A stretch of DNA of 64,000 nucleotides from Eurosta solidaginis (lineage: Eukaryota; Arthropoda; Insecta; Diptera; Tephritidae). Location of the stretch: contig NC_090319.1 in NCBI RefSeq assembly GCF_040869045.1, positions 300,688,998-300,752,997 on the forward strand, read 5' to 3'. A program made the translations under genes and the position numbers. This document shows, piece by piece, positions 1 to 11,079 of the stretch; position 1 is the first letter of the stretch, and each line of letters opens with the position of its first letter. Below the pieces are notes generated by a model that saw only the letters and a program-made list of their open reading frames with translations, was not told the origin of the DNA and searched no databases.

Positions 1-179
1 TTGTTTACATCACATTTGCGCAAGTCCCCTTAAGTTTGTGATAGAAAGTTTGTATGAGGCGCTGATCGTTAGGTTGACATTGCTGACAATCAGATGATAG
101 TCATATGATAGTCAGTATTCTTGTAGGGACAGCGTCTAATTTTTCAATTTCAGCCGCATTAAACACTTCCCTGCAAGGG

Positions 180-242
180 CAAGATTGAAATGGTGGATAG
201 CAAGATTGATATGGTGGATAGCAAGATTGATATGGTAGATCG
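180..242. repeat. 21-bp tandem repeat, 3 copies
   Basis: Three consecutive 21-bp units of the form caagattgatatggtggatag, with a few substitutions. Because 21 is divisible by 3, a minus-strand reading frame through it (101-340, 79 codons) stays open and repeats a Tyr-Gln-Ser-Cys-Tyr-Pro pattern. I see no splice sites, homology or codon signal that would make that frame a gene, so only the repeat is called. Confidence 0.8.
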
Positions 243-1338
243 TCGTCTCGTTGCATTTGTCTATTGTTCATCATTCTTGCCTTGTGGTCCAAGTTTTTCT
301 TTGTTATTATTTTGTTATAAGGCGCGTTTAGAATTGGCAAAAAATATTAAAAAAACATAATATAGTGGTGCAACTGTATATGTTCACATTTGTTAAGTTA
401 ACTGCTATAAGGTGAGAATACGTAATTTCGTTTTAAAGTTGTGGAATTTCAGTGAATTTCTCAAGATTGTTCTGCAAGTCGTTCGCATTCAGTGGAATTT
501 GGTCTTTCCCGTCTCCTCTGGTACGTCTTCCTGAGGAAAATCAGCGAATCTTATAAAATCTATTACAATAAGTTCAATCGCTGCTATGGTATGTGTGCCG
601 TGCCGTGCTCGCGCTCATCGTTCCGTATCCATGTTACTAGGTGTCTGTCCACCAGCTGAAATTATGCCTCGAATCTAAAGTTCCACACGTATGAAAAATG
701 CTTAATTGCAATATAAATTTTAATAAAATCTGCGTTAAAATTTTATCTGGTCAATTTGTTTACATAAAATATGTGGACTGCATAACTTTGAGGACAAGTG
801 GAACTATGTATGTAAGTATATATGTGTACATGGACAAATGGCCATTTTACACATATTTACATGGTTGATGGTTTACTATTAATTCCTACTATAAACTGCG
901 TTACTTGATGTTTGATAACTATGCAATCTAAAGAAATCTTGGTAATTCTATGCGACAGCGTGACGCTCTTAATACACGCCCAAAAATATCGGAAAGCGTG
1001 TCAAAAGACGCATTGTGCTCCCAGGATCGCGAATCCGAAAACGGAAAACAAAAATGTTGAGTCGTTCAAATAATATTAAAGGATATTCGAAAACTGACCC
1101 GGGGTCTCACCGAACTGCAATTGTGATCCATAGTATTTTTGAACACCTTTCAGCGTTGGCGACCTTAAGTCTCGCTTATAAAACATTACGCTGCCCGGTC
1201 CACCAAAGGAGTGTTTCATGTAAACTAAATACAATAGAACGTTTTAGTAATCGCTAGCAGGATTTTACTGTAAATGCACGATATAAGAATATGTTATAAA
1301 TATTTTTACTAGGTACACTCAAAGCCTTACTGTATTGC
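243..1338. other. No recognisable feature
   Basis: AT-rich sequence with only short open frames (for example 1015-1257 plus). I recognise no transposon ends, RNA gene or conserved coding signal here. Confidence 0.5.
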
Positions 1339-1656
1339 TGTTGTTGTTGTTGTTGTTATTGTAGTAGTAGTAGTAGTAGTGGTAGTTCCTGTGGTAGTTG
1401 TTGTTGTAGCGATAAGTACACTCCCCGAATGCCTTAGGGAGTGCTATCGATGTTTATGATCCTTTGCCGAATGCAGATCCCTTACGTTCCGGTAACAAGC
1501 ACCGTTGTGATCACATGAAATCTTCTAGGCCATACCGCCCTCCCACCACCTAGATCCATGAGGAACTTGGGGTCGCCAGAGCCTAGGCTGTTAAAGAAAG
1601 AGGATTTGCCACGAGCAGGTGAGGTTGTCAATTGGGTTGGAGAAGGTATAAATTGA
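1339..1656 (-). mobile_element. Family A SINE-like element, minus, 5'-truncated
   Basis: Read on the minus strand this copy ends in the family A 3' signature: a hairpin of the actcccc/ggggagt type followed by a CAA/CTA-rich tail, which here has expanded into mixed (TTG)n and (TAG)n on the plus strand (about 1339-1407). The body matches the other copies at 1930, 7232, 7553 and 57671 (gcgctggc... aattgtcaacctcacc...). The 5' head is missing. No coding potential. Confidence 0.75.
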
Positions 1657-1929
1657 AGCTATAATATGCATAAAAAGGTGCCTTTAGGAACAATTTTCCC
1701 TGTAAACCTTGCATCCACTTGAACCATTACTTTGTTGGCTAATTTTAATTAATTAAGATTTTTTCGTTTAACTTAAGCGGCAGATCCACTCATTTACCTA
1801 TCAGCAAGATCGGAGGGAAGTTCTAGGTGACTACCATACCATAGTGAGCTTATCAGAAAATATAGTACCGCAGAACAGCTGTGGATTTGTGTCATGCCCG
1901 AACACTTTCCAATCAGGTTCATTTCGATT

Positions 1930-2320
1930 TGTTGTTGGTGTTGTTGTAGCGATAAGGACACTCCCCGAAGGTCTTGGGGAGTGTAATCGATGTTGATGGT
2001 CCTTCGGCGGATGCAGATCCGGTACGTTCCGTTACCAAGCCCGACGGTTTGTTATGACCACATGCGACCTTCTAGGCCATACCGCCCTCCCACCCTCTAG
2101 ATCCATGAGGAGTTCGTGGTCCCCAGAGCCTCGGTTGTTAATGTAACAGGATTCGCCACGGATAGGTGAGGTTGACATAGAGGTTTGGAGAAGCTATATA
2201 TTGCGCTGGCAACCTGAAAGGGTTGCGCTACACAACCCCTTGAATCTGTTTGGTATTTTAGTCACCTCTTACGACAGGCATACCTACCGCGGGTATATTC
2301 TAACCCCCTAACCCGCTGGA
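1930..2320 (-). mobile_element. Family A SINE-like element, minus, near full length
   Basis: The most complete copy of the family: about 390 bp. On the minus strand it starts with the gcgggttagggggttagaat head, carries the GCCTGTCGTAAGAGG motif (plus-strand complement near 2262-2280), a central block shared with all copies, a 3' hairpin (cactcccc...ggggagtg) and a short CAA-rich tail at 1930-1948. Small size, no reading frame, and a simple-repeat tail suggest a non-autonomous retroelement. Its 3' tail resembles that of the jockey-type LINE in this window, a possible mobilising partner (inference). Confidence 0.75.
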
Positions 2321-3395
2321 AGATTTCTCGGTTTCCTCTATATATATGTACATAGCTCTTATTAAGGCAATCTCCTGTCGAGAGTTTACAAAAGACTCGT
2401 CCGTTTGTCACGCTAGTATATATGCTGATCGGAATCACATGGCATTCCAACAGCATATTCAATAGAAATAAGTGATATAATAATGAATTGTACTTATTAG
2501 TTTAAGTTTTAGGCCTAAACAGCCGTAATAATAAATAAATTAAATTAAATTAAAAAATTTAACGACTTCGTTTGGCTGAGGCTGAAAGCCCCAAAGAATA
2601 TTACTGGATTAAAGGGCTGGTGGATCTCATAATAGTTTATCCAAGAAGCTCCCTTATTTGGCTGGAAGGCTTCTCTGCATCGAACATTTATTTGCTTTGG
2701 TGTTTTAAACCGATTTGCTTGAACTCGTGGTGATTATATACGTTTACAACTTTTCAGAGGGTATTCAGGTTCACTAAATAGAGCTCTTGATGTTGCAATA
2801 CTTCGTCCCCAAAACAGCAACAAAAAAAGGTTGCAAAGTGAATATGATGGTTTTCATTTCACACTGCCAATTTATCTTTCAGTACTTTGTTAGTCACAGC
2901 CCACTTCAAACATCATTTTTGGAGCAGAGTAGGGTGAGGGAGTTTCGGGGCAGCCTTTCTAGTGCTGGAGAGTAGCCAAAGTAAACCCCGCAAAATATTG
3001 TAAAATATCCGTAAAGCTTCCCTAAAACAAGAGAGGTTTTCGAAAAGAGACCGGTTGCTTAAAGGGATTGTTAATGGCAATACCTAAATGTATAGATTCT
3101 TCAACTCACATGTAAACCAGCGAAAACAATCCTATTGTTTACGTAAACATACTACTAAGCAGGCGAGGCTTTTTAGACCCCAAGTGGTGATTTCAAATCA
3201 TGCGCCAGTTGGTTCCGAAGTAAGGCTGATATACAGCAAATAACTATTAACATCAAAATTAGTATAAAAAACTTTCGGGGAATTTTTTATCGCTGCAACG
3301 ACGCAACATATCAGCCGATATGATTTTCATTGACTGGCTGCTTTTTTTTTGCAGTGGTACAACACTTGCATGTTTTCATTCTTGAGGAATAAGAG
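2321..3395. other. No recognisable feature
   Basis: AT-rich, short open frames only. Nothing I can assign to a transposon family or gene. Confidence 0.5.
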
Positions 3396-3498
3396 AGGTT
3401 GTCCTTTGCCGGAAATACATCCGCTACGTTCCAGTAACAAGGATCATTAAGGTATAAGTCCAACCGTCTCGGGAACGATTTAATATGACCACATTGAA
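3396..3498 (-). mobile_element. Family A SINE-like fragment, left part, split by LINE
   Basis: Degenerate minus-strand family A body (ttgccggaaat...cgttccagtaacaagg...tctcgggaacgatttaatatgaccacattgaa). It stops at 3498, where the jockey LINE begins, and a short continuation (ttctaggc) resumes after the LINE tail at about 5550. The flanking cacattgaa (3490-3498) and cacattaaa (5541-5549) look like a 9-bp target duplication with one mismatch. Confidence 0.6.
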
Positions 3499-5540
3499 TA
3501 TCTCTTTTACAGACAACCTCTTTGCTGCCCTCCCTATCCCGACTGATGCCCGCCAATGGGAGCGTGCTTTCCGCAAAGTCATTGAATCCGCCTCGGCACG
3601 TTTCATTCCCGCCGGGAGAATTCCCGAAATTCGGCCCCACTTCCCGGCGGAGGCCGCAAATTTAGCGAGAGAACGTGACCTTATAAGACAGCTCGACCCA
3701 GGCGACCCCCAAAAAAGGGATATAAACCAACGCATCAGATTGCTTGTGGATGAACTCAAGCGGGCGAAATGAAAGTAGCACCTAAGAGGTTGTAACCTCT
3801 CTGCCGGTGTTGGTAAACTTTGGTCCACCCTAAAGTCCTATCGAATCCGTCTAAGTACAATGACAAAGTTTCCATCGCCTTCGGCGATAAAGTGCTGTCG
3901 GATTCGAAAAAATGCGCGAGCGCTTTCTGCCGTCAATATGTAATGCATTATACGGTCGACAAAGATAGACGGAGGGCCAACAGACACGCACATAAACATA
4001 AATTCAGCGCGTCACCAATTATCATCACCGCCAGAGAGGTTGAAGATGCCATTGGTCACGCTAAACCATCCAAAGCAATGGGCCTAGATGGCATAGCCAT
4101 GCCGATGCTTAAAAACCTAGGGAAAGAGGGTTTCAAATACTTAGCGCATGTCTTCAACCTGTCTCTTTCCACCTTTGTCATACCCGAAAAATGGAAAATG
4201 GCCAAGGTGGTCCCGCTACTAAAGCCTGGGAAACCAGCTAACATAGGAGAGTCGTATCGTCCGATATCTCTCCTATCGCCAGTAGCAAAGACGCTTGAAG
4301 CCATTTTGCTCCCCTACTACCAAGCAAATTTGCATGTCATCAGCATGGCTTCAGAAAACTCCATAGCACCACCACCGCGCTAAATGCCATCAGCACCCAG
4401 ATAAATTGCGGTTTAAATCAAAACACCCACCATAGAACAGTACTCGTAGCGCTAGACCTATCAAAAGCTTTCGATACGGTCAACCATGGCACGTTACTGC
4501 AAGACTTGGAAGGGTCTACCCTTCCCCCATGTCTTAAAAGGTGGACCGCAAATTATCTGGGTGGTCGGCAGGCATCGGTGCAATTTAGAAACGAAACATC
4601 AAAACCAAGAAGAATTAAACAAGGGGTGCAACAGGGTGGTGTCCTATCCCCACTTTTGTTTAATTTCTACATATCTAAGCTTCCTTCACCACCAGAAGGA
4701 GTCACTATCGTTTCATACGCCGATAACTGCACAATAATGGCCACAGGCCCAGGCCCACAGATCGATGAGCTCTGCAACAGAATAAACGGCTACCTCCCTG
4801 ATCTCTCCAGTTTTTTCACCTCGCGAAACCTGGCATTATAACCGACTAAATCTTCTAAAAATACTGCTCTCAGAATCGCCACGGGCTGTCTTCTTTTGTC
4901 CCCAGAACACGATCTACATAATGAGGGAGAGTACTCCCCATCAGGGAGAGAAATGAGATGCTAACCAAACAGTTCCTGTTGAATACCCAGAAACCTGGGC
5001 ATCCAAACAGACATCTGATTGATAAGCCAACACCGCCTAGGGGCTTAATGAGTCCTCTCCGTAAGCATTATGAGGAAATACGGCACCTGAGAACCCAGCC
5101 GTATGAAGCAAAAAAACACAAACAGGTCCTTGGTGAACTCCGCAAACAGGCGTCGGGCCTTTATGTCAGGAATTGCCCGGTGAATCCAGTACTCAAAGAA
5201 AAGTACCCAAAACTTGTAGAAGAGGAACGCATACTCCCCAGGGAAACGCGTGTCACTCTTGCTCAACTTCGTTCTGGATACTGTAACAGGTTAAACTCTT
5301 ACCTATCCAGAATCAACCCCGACATACAAAATGTATGCCCCGCTTGCGATGTGTCCCCACATGACACCAATCATCTCTTTAATTGAAATGTGGAACCAAC
5401 GCCTCTAACACCCATTTCATTATGGTCCACCCCTGTTGAAACAGCAAGTTCCCTTGGACTCCCGTTAGAGGATATTGATGACAATTTGTGATCGGTCGCG
5501 GCTGTTAGGTGGGGCGAAGCACTGCTACAACAACAACAAT
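3499..5540 (+). pseudogene. Jockey-type LINE, 5'-truncated, dead
   Basis: Non-LTR retrotransposon ORF2 remnant. Segments in order: linker between endonuclease and reverse transcriptase (about 3499-3770), RT fingers with the YRPISLLS motif (about 3820-4310), RT palm with LDLSKAFDTVNHG (about 4455), GVQQGGVLSPLLFNFYIS (about 4627) and the catalytic box, then a C-terminal region with a CPAC...HDTNHLFN zinc-knuckle-like motif ending about 5386. The catalytic box reads YADN rather than YADD, so a metal-binding Asp is lost. Stops and frameshifts occur near 3772, 3833, 4383 and 4840, and part of the thumb region is deleted near 4855. A short 3' UTR leads to a (CAA)n tail at 5524-5540. Jockey-clade assignment is from motif style and is reasonably but not fully secure. 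Confidence 0.85.
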
Positions 5541-5752
5541 CACATTAAAGATTCTAGGCATCTGCATTTTTGACTGTATAGACGATTTAGAAATATGAGA
5601 CGGACCGTTGTCATTCTGGGGGTTTGGGATGGATAGGTGCGCCTTCATGCTGTAAAGCGTGGTCGCAAAATTCTCAAGCATAGCGCATTGAAATTCCTTA
5701 TTCTCTAGTTGCTCCCCGCCAACAGGCAGGCATGGTGTGACTTGCTGAGTAG

Positions 5753-6628
5753 TAGAGCTGCAAAAGTATCGATGTTCGGCTTACTCGATATTTAAGAGGG
5801 ATATATATCGAATTATTTTATAGTGAAAAGCGTTTACTCAATTTAAAAGCAATATCAGGTATATATCAGACATTTATGTAAGTAAAATATGTACATGTAT
5901 ATATATATATATATTTAATATTGTCTTCATAACTTCGAAACTATCATAAAACACATTCTGCAAAGTTGTCCGCGATGGTAGCTTATACAGCGATACGAGG
6001 GTATATACAAAGTTACAACACCCTTTGTCATCCACTATGGGAAAAGGTCGAACGTCTGCGGCGACTAAACCCTAGTAGGGTGCTGTCAAAAGCCTTTTTC
6101 CGTGATGATGGATCTTCATATGTTTTTTTTTCATATAAAAATCAATCTTATTTGGCGAGCTATGTGAATCTAAATTTGCAGTTGTATGCGATCGTTCTAG
6201 ATGGTGAAACAATTTGGACGTATTACCACTAGTTTTATACCATTTTTTGCAATAGTGGCATATTGCAAAAGTATTACTGATTTTCTCAAAATGGATACAT
6301 ATACGAACACATGTATATATGTGTATATAATATGAAAAAAATTACGTACTTTTCACATTGAACTTTTGTAAGAATTTTTCAATATTCAGAGCCACCAACT
6401 TGTTAGGTATTCAGCTAAAATAAACACAAATCTGACATAATGTATGTAATTTTATTTATTCATGTTTTATTTGTCTTACCAAAGTTTTAGACGCTGGTAA
6501 TTCTGCCTCTAGAAAAAGGAATAAGAAATGGGAATAGAGTACTCGATATTTAGAAAAAACATCGATAATGGCACCATGAACCTAGTACTCGATGTATCGA
6601 TATTTATATCGATACTTTTGCAGCTCTA
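5753..6628. mobile_element. Non-autonomous hAT-like DNA transposon
   Basis: Terminal inverted repeats TAGAGCTGCAAAAGTATCGAT at both ends (5753-5773 and the complement at 6608-6628) are flanked by a perfect 8-bp direct repeat CTGAGTAG (5745-5752 and 6629-6636). An 8-bp TSD with a TAGAG/CAGAG-type TIR is the hAT superfamily signature. The 876-bp interior is AT-rich, holds several further TATCGAT motifs near both ends and a short (TA)n run at about 5898-5913, and has no recognisable transposase (the 88-codon frame at 5966-6232 matches nothing I know). Probably an internally deleted derivative. Confidence 0.85.
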
Positions 6629-6842
6629 CTGAGTAGTACATCCGCTGTTGCTTTTGTTTTTGTTGCAACCACAAGAAAACTTCTCGAAGGTTGAGATAAT
6701 GTTACGAATATAGGCAGTCCTTTGTCTGAATGACTTCGTTACGGGTCTATACTAGCAAATTTTGATACTAAGGCAAATTTTGATACTAAGACGACTACCT
6801 CAGGAAATTTTTTTTAACTCTTCGAACTTTCGTGTTTATAGA

Positions 6843-6909
6843 TTTCAGCCGCCTGTGACGACAGGCACGCCTCTCGCGGAAATAATTTAGTGTCCCAAAT
6901 CCGCTGGGA
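6843..6909 (-). mobile_element. Family A head fragment, minus, degenerate
   Basis: The plus-strand text cgcctgtgacgacaggcacg...tctcgcgg...aaatccgctggga aligns by eye with the complement of the family A head (compare 2262-2320) with several substitutions. Only about 67 bp are recognisable. Confidence 0.45.
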
Positions 6910-7220
6910 TACTGCTGCTCGTTGTTTAAATAATGCCTTGAGCAGATAGTTTTGCTAAACTGTAACAAACCAGGACACCCTAGCAAAGAAATGCTTGATC
7001 TAGCCTCCCCTCCAAGAAGTATACGAAAACAACTCCACAAGCACTGTGATAAGATCCGGCGCCTGCCTACGCAGCCGTTTGATCCAGACAATTATAAGAA
7101 GATCCTAAGCCTAATCCCACTGAATCGGTGAAACACTTTTGCTAAGTCGCGCTCGGTGCATTTCGTTATCAATATACGCTATCCAACCCTTGCAGAAGAA
7201 GAATGCACACTGCCAAGTGA

Positions 7221-7231
7221 GAGACACGAGT
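7221..7231. repeat. Target-site duplication, copy 1 of 3
   Basis: The 11-mer gagacacgagt occurs here, at 7542-7552 and at 7877-7887, exactly bracketing the two family A copies. It belongs to the interrupted LINE coding sequence (equivalent to the Arg-Glu-Thr-Arg-Val segment of other copies). Confidence 0.85.
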
Positions 7232-7541
7232 CCCCCCAGCGGGTAAGGGGGTAAGAATATACCCGCGGTAGGTATGCCTGTCGCAAGAGGCGACTAAAAT
7301 ACCAGATTCAAGGCGTGTGTAGCGCAACCCTTCAGGTTGCCAGCGCAATATATAGCTTCTCCAAACCTAATTGTCAACCTCACCTATCCGCGGCGAATCC
7401 TGTTTCATTAACAGACGAGGCTCTGGCGACCCCAAGCTCCTCATGGAACTGTACCGGAGCGTACCGGATCTGTATCCGGCAAAGGACCATCACATCGATA
7501 ACACTCCGAGCAACCTTATCGCTACAACAACAACAACAACA
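7232..7541 (+). mobile_element. Family A SINE-like element, plus, nearly full length
   Basis: Starts with the head (cccccagcgggtaagg...), carries the GCCTGTCG...AGGCGAC motif at 7276-7294, the central body and ends in (CAA)n at 7523-7541. The 3' hairpin is mostly deleted (acactccgagcaacc instead of the usual paired actcccc/ggggagt). Flanked by the 11-bp repeat gagacacgagt on both sides. Confidence 0.85.
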
Positions 7542-7552
7542 GAGACACGAGT

Positions 7553-7876
7553 GGGATTCAAGGGGTTGTGTAGCGCAATATATAGCTTCTCCAACCCAAT
7601 TGTCAACCTCACCTTCGAGCGGCGAATCCCGTTTCACTAACAGACGAGGCTCTGGCGACCCCAAGCTCCTCATGGAACTTGGGGGTGGGGAGGGAGGGAT
7701 GGCCTGAAGGTTCAATGTGGCCGTATACATCGTTCCCGAGATGGTGGGGCCAGCACCTTAATGGTGCTGTGTTACTGGAGCGTATCGGATCTGTATCCGA
7801 CAAAGGACCATCACACCGATAACACTCCCCAAAGCCTTCGGGGAGTAACCTAATCGCTACAACAACAACAACAACA
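7553..7876 (+). mobile_element. Family A SINE-like element, plus, head-truncated
   Basis: Second copy in direct orientation. It begins inside the head (gggattcaaggggttgtgtagcg), has an intact 3' hairpin ACTCCCC (7824-7830)/GGGGAGT (7840-7846) with a 9-nt loop, and ends in (CAA)n at 7858-7876. It shares the middle and right copies of the 11-bp direct repeat. Confidence 0.85.
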
Positions 7877-8160
7877 GAGACACGAGTCACCCTGACCCAA
7901 CTGCGTTCTAGGTACTGTAACAGGTTAAACACTTACTTGTCCAGAGCCAACCTCGACATACGTAATGTATGTCCTGCATGCGATGTGTCCCCACATGGTA
8001 CCAACAATCTTTTCAATTGTAATGTGGGACCTACGCCTCTAACAATAAGTTTCCTATGGTCCACCCCTTTTGAAACTTCTAGTTTTCGTGTACTCGCTTT
8101 AGAGGACTTTGGTGACAATTTGTGCGTGGGACGAAGCACTGTTAATACAACAACAACAGT

Positions 8161-9040
8161 ATGTCACGATAATCCGAGCTATTTCGTTGATGGTTGCGCC
8201 AGTGCGTTGGGATGCCGATCGCACGACACCCATCAAGAAGGGTTATGAAGAGTGGCATCAAACCCGGAGTAGATCGTTTTGGTATATCCAACCTCGGGAT
8301 GGGATACCGCATTCAATACATATTTTTCAGTGGTTAACCATAGAATACGAATGGAAAATATGCACATTCATGCACCCGGCAAGAGTACGACGACATGATT
8401 AGGGCTCAAGAGTTAGACTAGAGGCTATTCAGCTGAATATTCCATATTTGAATACCTATCATACTATATAGATACACTCATCTTTAGATTACGTTATCGT
8501 TACGGTAATAATTAAACTTTTTTTATTTAAAAAAACGATTAAATATTGTAACTTAACTTTATTATTATTCGATATCGAATTACGATGTCTCTTATCGTAA
8601 TTACAAAAATATAACTACGATTGAATATAACTAGTATTGAAATAAGTACACTCGTGAGTACAAAAATAGCATGAAAAATTATTAAAGTAAAAAACGAAAG
8701 CTATTTTCTTCTTTTGAAAAATTTTGTTTGTTTATTCATTATTTCCTTATAATAATTAACAATTTTCATAAATATTACTAAAAATAATAACAATAAGAAA
8801 ATAGTTAATGGCATTAAATGTTCATTTTAAGAACAGTGGAAATGTCGTATCCTGCATTTTGTATTACAGATGTATGTATATAAAAAAGAATAAAATCATA
8901 AAAAGGAAAATGTATTTAAGTGAGCTTAATATATGTAACTATTGAATATAAAAAAAGAAAAACTGGATGTGTAAAATAAATACTTCCATATAATTAGTTA
9001 TTACTATGTTTTAAAGACAGCGAGAAATTACATTATAGGT
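8161..9040. other. No recognisable feature
   Basis: AT-rich non-coding sequence without terminal repeats or coding motifs that I can identify. Confidence 0.5.
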
Positions 9041-9069
9041 CGCAGCAGAATTTCAATATCCTCATGATT

Positions 9070-9566
9070 GAAACCAAGCAGCCACTTCCCTCATTTCCCT
9101 CAGGAACACAGTTTGCCTTCTCATTGTTTGTAACTCTGCAGGTAGTTTATTGAATAATTTACATGATGTGTTGTAGAAGTTACGAAAAAGTGGTGCGAAA
9201 GTTAGGTACGGTTATATGAGATGACGATTTGTTTCTTAGACCGTAGCGATTGTACATATGGCTTTGGGTATACCCGCCTCTATTAAAGAAAATTTTTAAA
9301 ACTTTAAAATAATATAAGTGACGTAAGGGACGGATATTGAGATTTCTGAATTGTTCAATTGAGTGAGTTATACGACCAATGTTTCAAATTCTTCGAATAA
9401 GACACTTCTGAAGGACTAACAGGGATCTAATCTTAATGCTGTAGGCACCACCCCAACAACTGCCCCGTATTGCAATTTTGAGTGGATTAAACCATGATAC
9501 ACCAATGTCAGTGTTCTATTAGGGCATACTTTTTTTTAAAGTATAGAAGAACGTACGGCTGATAGC
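9070..9566 (-). pseudogene. LINE ORF2 C-terminal region
   Basis: The minus-strand translation, with interruptions, contains SIKIRSLLVLQKCLIRRI, RITHSIEQFRNLNIRPLRHL and GYTQSHMYNRYGLRNK. These are typical of the thumb and post-RT segment of CR1/jockey-group LINEs. It continues the reverse transcriptase at 10043-10960 across the LTR insertion. Confidence 0.65.
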
Positions 9567-9570
9567 ATGT

Positions 9571-10042
9571 TGTGACGAATATTAGCAACACTAAGGGATA
9601 CTATCATCTCTAAGCCGATACTAAGCAGTCACTTGTATCTACTTAAACAAAACAATCATTATATCTACACGTATGTACATACAGCAGCGGAGAGATATTC
9701 ACAAAAGTATGCAATCATCAGCAAAGTAGTTCTCACACATACACATGCATATTTCTGAGATACTCACAAAAGTATGCAATCTTCAGCGAACTAGTAAATT
9801 CTAGAAGGAGAAACGCCTAGAAATATGCAAAAGAGGAAACCGAAGAGTATAAAAGCAGCACCAGCTGAGGTATGCGCAATCAGTTTGATTTAATCACGCT
9901 ATTGGTTGTGAAGTACTTTCAAGTAGTCTAATAAAGATAATTTTTTGCATTATTGAATATTGGAGTTATTTATTCAACAGTTTAGTGATTCGAACGTTAG
10001 CAGAAGATTTGGAATAAGCGGAATTTCTCGAAATTCGTTACA
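9571..10042 (+). mobile_element. Solo LTR (TGTGACG...TTACA), plus
   Basis: A 472-bp unit with TG...CA ends inserted within the CR1-like LINE. It is the same family as the inverted unit at 24546-25077. Internal LTR signals are visible: a TATA box (TATAAAA, 9848-9854) and an AATAAA polyadenylation signal (9930-9935). Flanks are atgt (9567-9570) and atat (10043-10046), a 4-bp duplication with one mismatch. A 4-bp TSD is usual for Gypsy-superfamily integration. No internal retrotransposon sequence, so it is a solo LTR. Confidence 0.75.
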
Positions 10043-10960
10043 ATATATTGTTTGACAGCAGAGATATGCGATGACCAACTTATATTTTGATCCATTATAA
10101 TACCCAGATATTTAAAATTAGAAACAATTTCGATCTCGAACCATTTCTTGTCGCATCTTGCTATCTGGTCAAAAATGACAGAAGATTTCCTCTCAGTACA
10201 ATTATTTGAGCACAACCAGTGACGCATGCAATCTGACGCATGAAAGATTATTTCGGATCTTGGTATTTCCTTACCACAAAGGCTAAAATACATTAACTTA
10301 GTTTTGCTGCTTACCACGAGTTTAAGGCTTGCAAACCAAGATCCTAACAAATAAACATCATAATTTATATCAGCAAAAAGGTTAATAAAAGAGTTATTAG
10401 ATCCGTATGCGATGGCAAGGTCATCAGCAAAGGCTGTAAATTTACCAATAAATGGTAACGAAAATATAGAGTTTATGTAGATTAAAAACAAAACTGGTCC
10501 AAGAACCGAGCCCTGTTGTACTCCTAGTGTTATAAGCATCGATTCACTTACATTATTACCAACTCTTACTTTTTGAACTCTATTTGTGAGGTATGATTCA
10601 AACCAACTGAGGATGTTACCTCGAAAAGCAGCGGAATTAAGCTTCTTGATTAGAATATTCTGGCCCACCATATCAAATGCCTTGTGATGTCCACAAAAAG
10701 ACTTGCACAACTTTTCGTATCATCAATTGCCTTATAAATAAATGAACAAAACTCTAAGACAGCATTTTCTGTAGAAAGACCGGATCTAAAACCAAATTGC
10801 ATTGATCTAAAGTAATTTATTTTCTCTAGATAGGCTAATATTCTGCTTTTGACTGCCTTCTCGAACACTTTTGAGATAGAGGATAACAAAGATATAGGCC
10901 TATAATTATTTTGGTCTTTTTTATTTCCTTTTTTTGAAGAGCGGTATTACAGTGGCACAT
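10043..10960 (-). pseudogene. LINE reverse transcriptase domain (CR1-like)
   Basis: Two overlapping minus-strand frames (10650-10889 and 9997-10710) give a near-complete RT: NNYRPISLLSSISKVFEKAV (fingers), MQFGFRSGLSTENAV, FDMVGQNILIKKLNS, GVQQGSVLGPVLFLIYINS (palm) and FTAFADDLAIAYGS with an intact catalytic FADD box. A frameshift separates the frames at about 10690 (the LFVDITRHL/HKAFDM junction). The last codons of the lower frame run into the solo LTR and are not LINE sequence. Confidence 0.85.
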
Positions 10961-11079
10961 TTCAAGTCATCAGGAAAAACCCCCGAGGCTATACTTGAAT
11001 TAAATAACTATTTTAAAATGTCGACAATATAAAGGGATATACTTTTTAAGATTTTATTTGATATATTATCACAACCACT

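Larger units (their letters stand above)
6917..8160 (+). pseudogene. Jockey-type LINE C-terminal fragment split by two SINE-like insertions
   Basis: The first part (6917-7220) corresponds to the C-terminal region of the LINE at 4958-5386 (KPGHPS..., ASPPRSI..., THPFD-like positions), badly mutated. The second part (7888-8160) continues at the equivalent residue: TLTQLRSRYCNRLNTYLSR, then CPACDVSPHGTNNLFNC, a short 3' UTR (gggacgaagcactg) and a CAA-rich tail at about 8148-8158. Two family A copies (7232-7541 and 7553-7876) separate them at a gagacacgagt sequence. Confidence 0.75.

Noticed and set aside
101..340. 79-codon minus-strand gene with Tyr-Gln-Ser-Cys repeats
   Set aside because: Frame is kept open by a 21-bp tandem repeat; no other support.
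7380..7730. Cys-rich minus-strand frame across family A copies
   Set aside because: Cys run comes from (CAA)n read in reverse; the frame spans two insertions.
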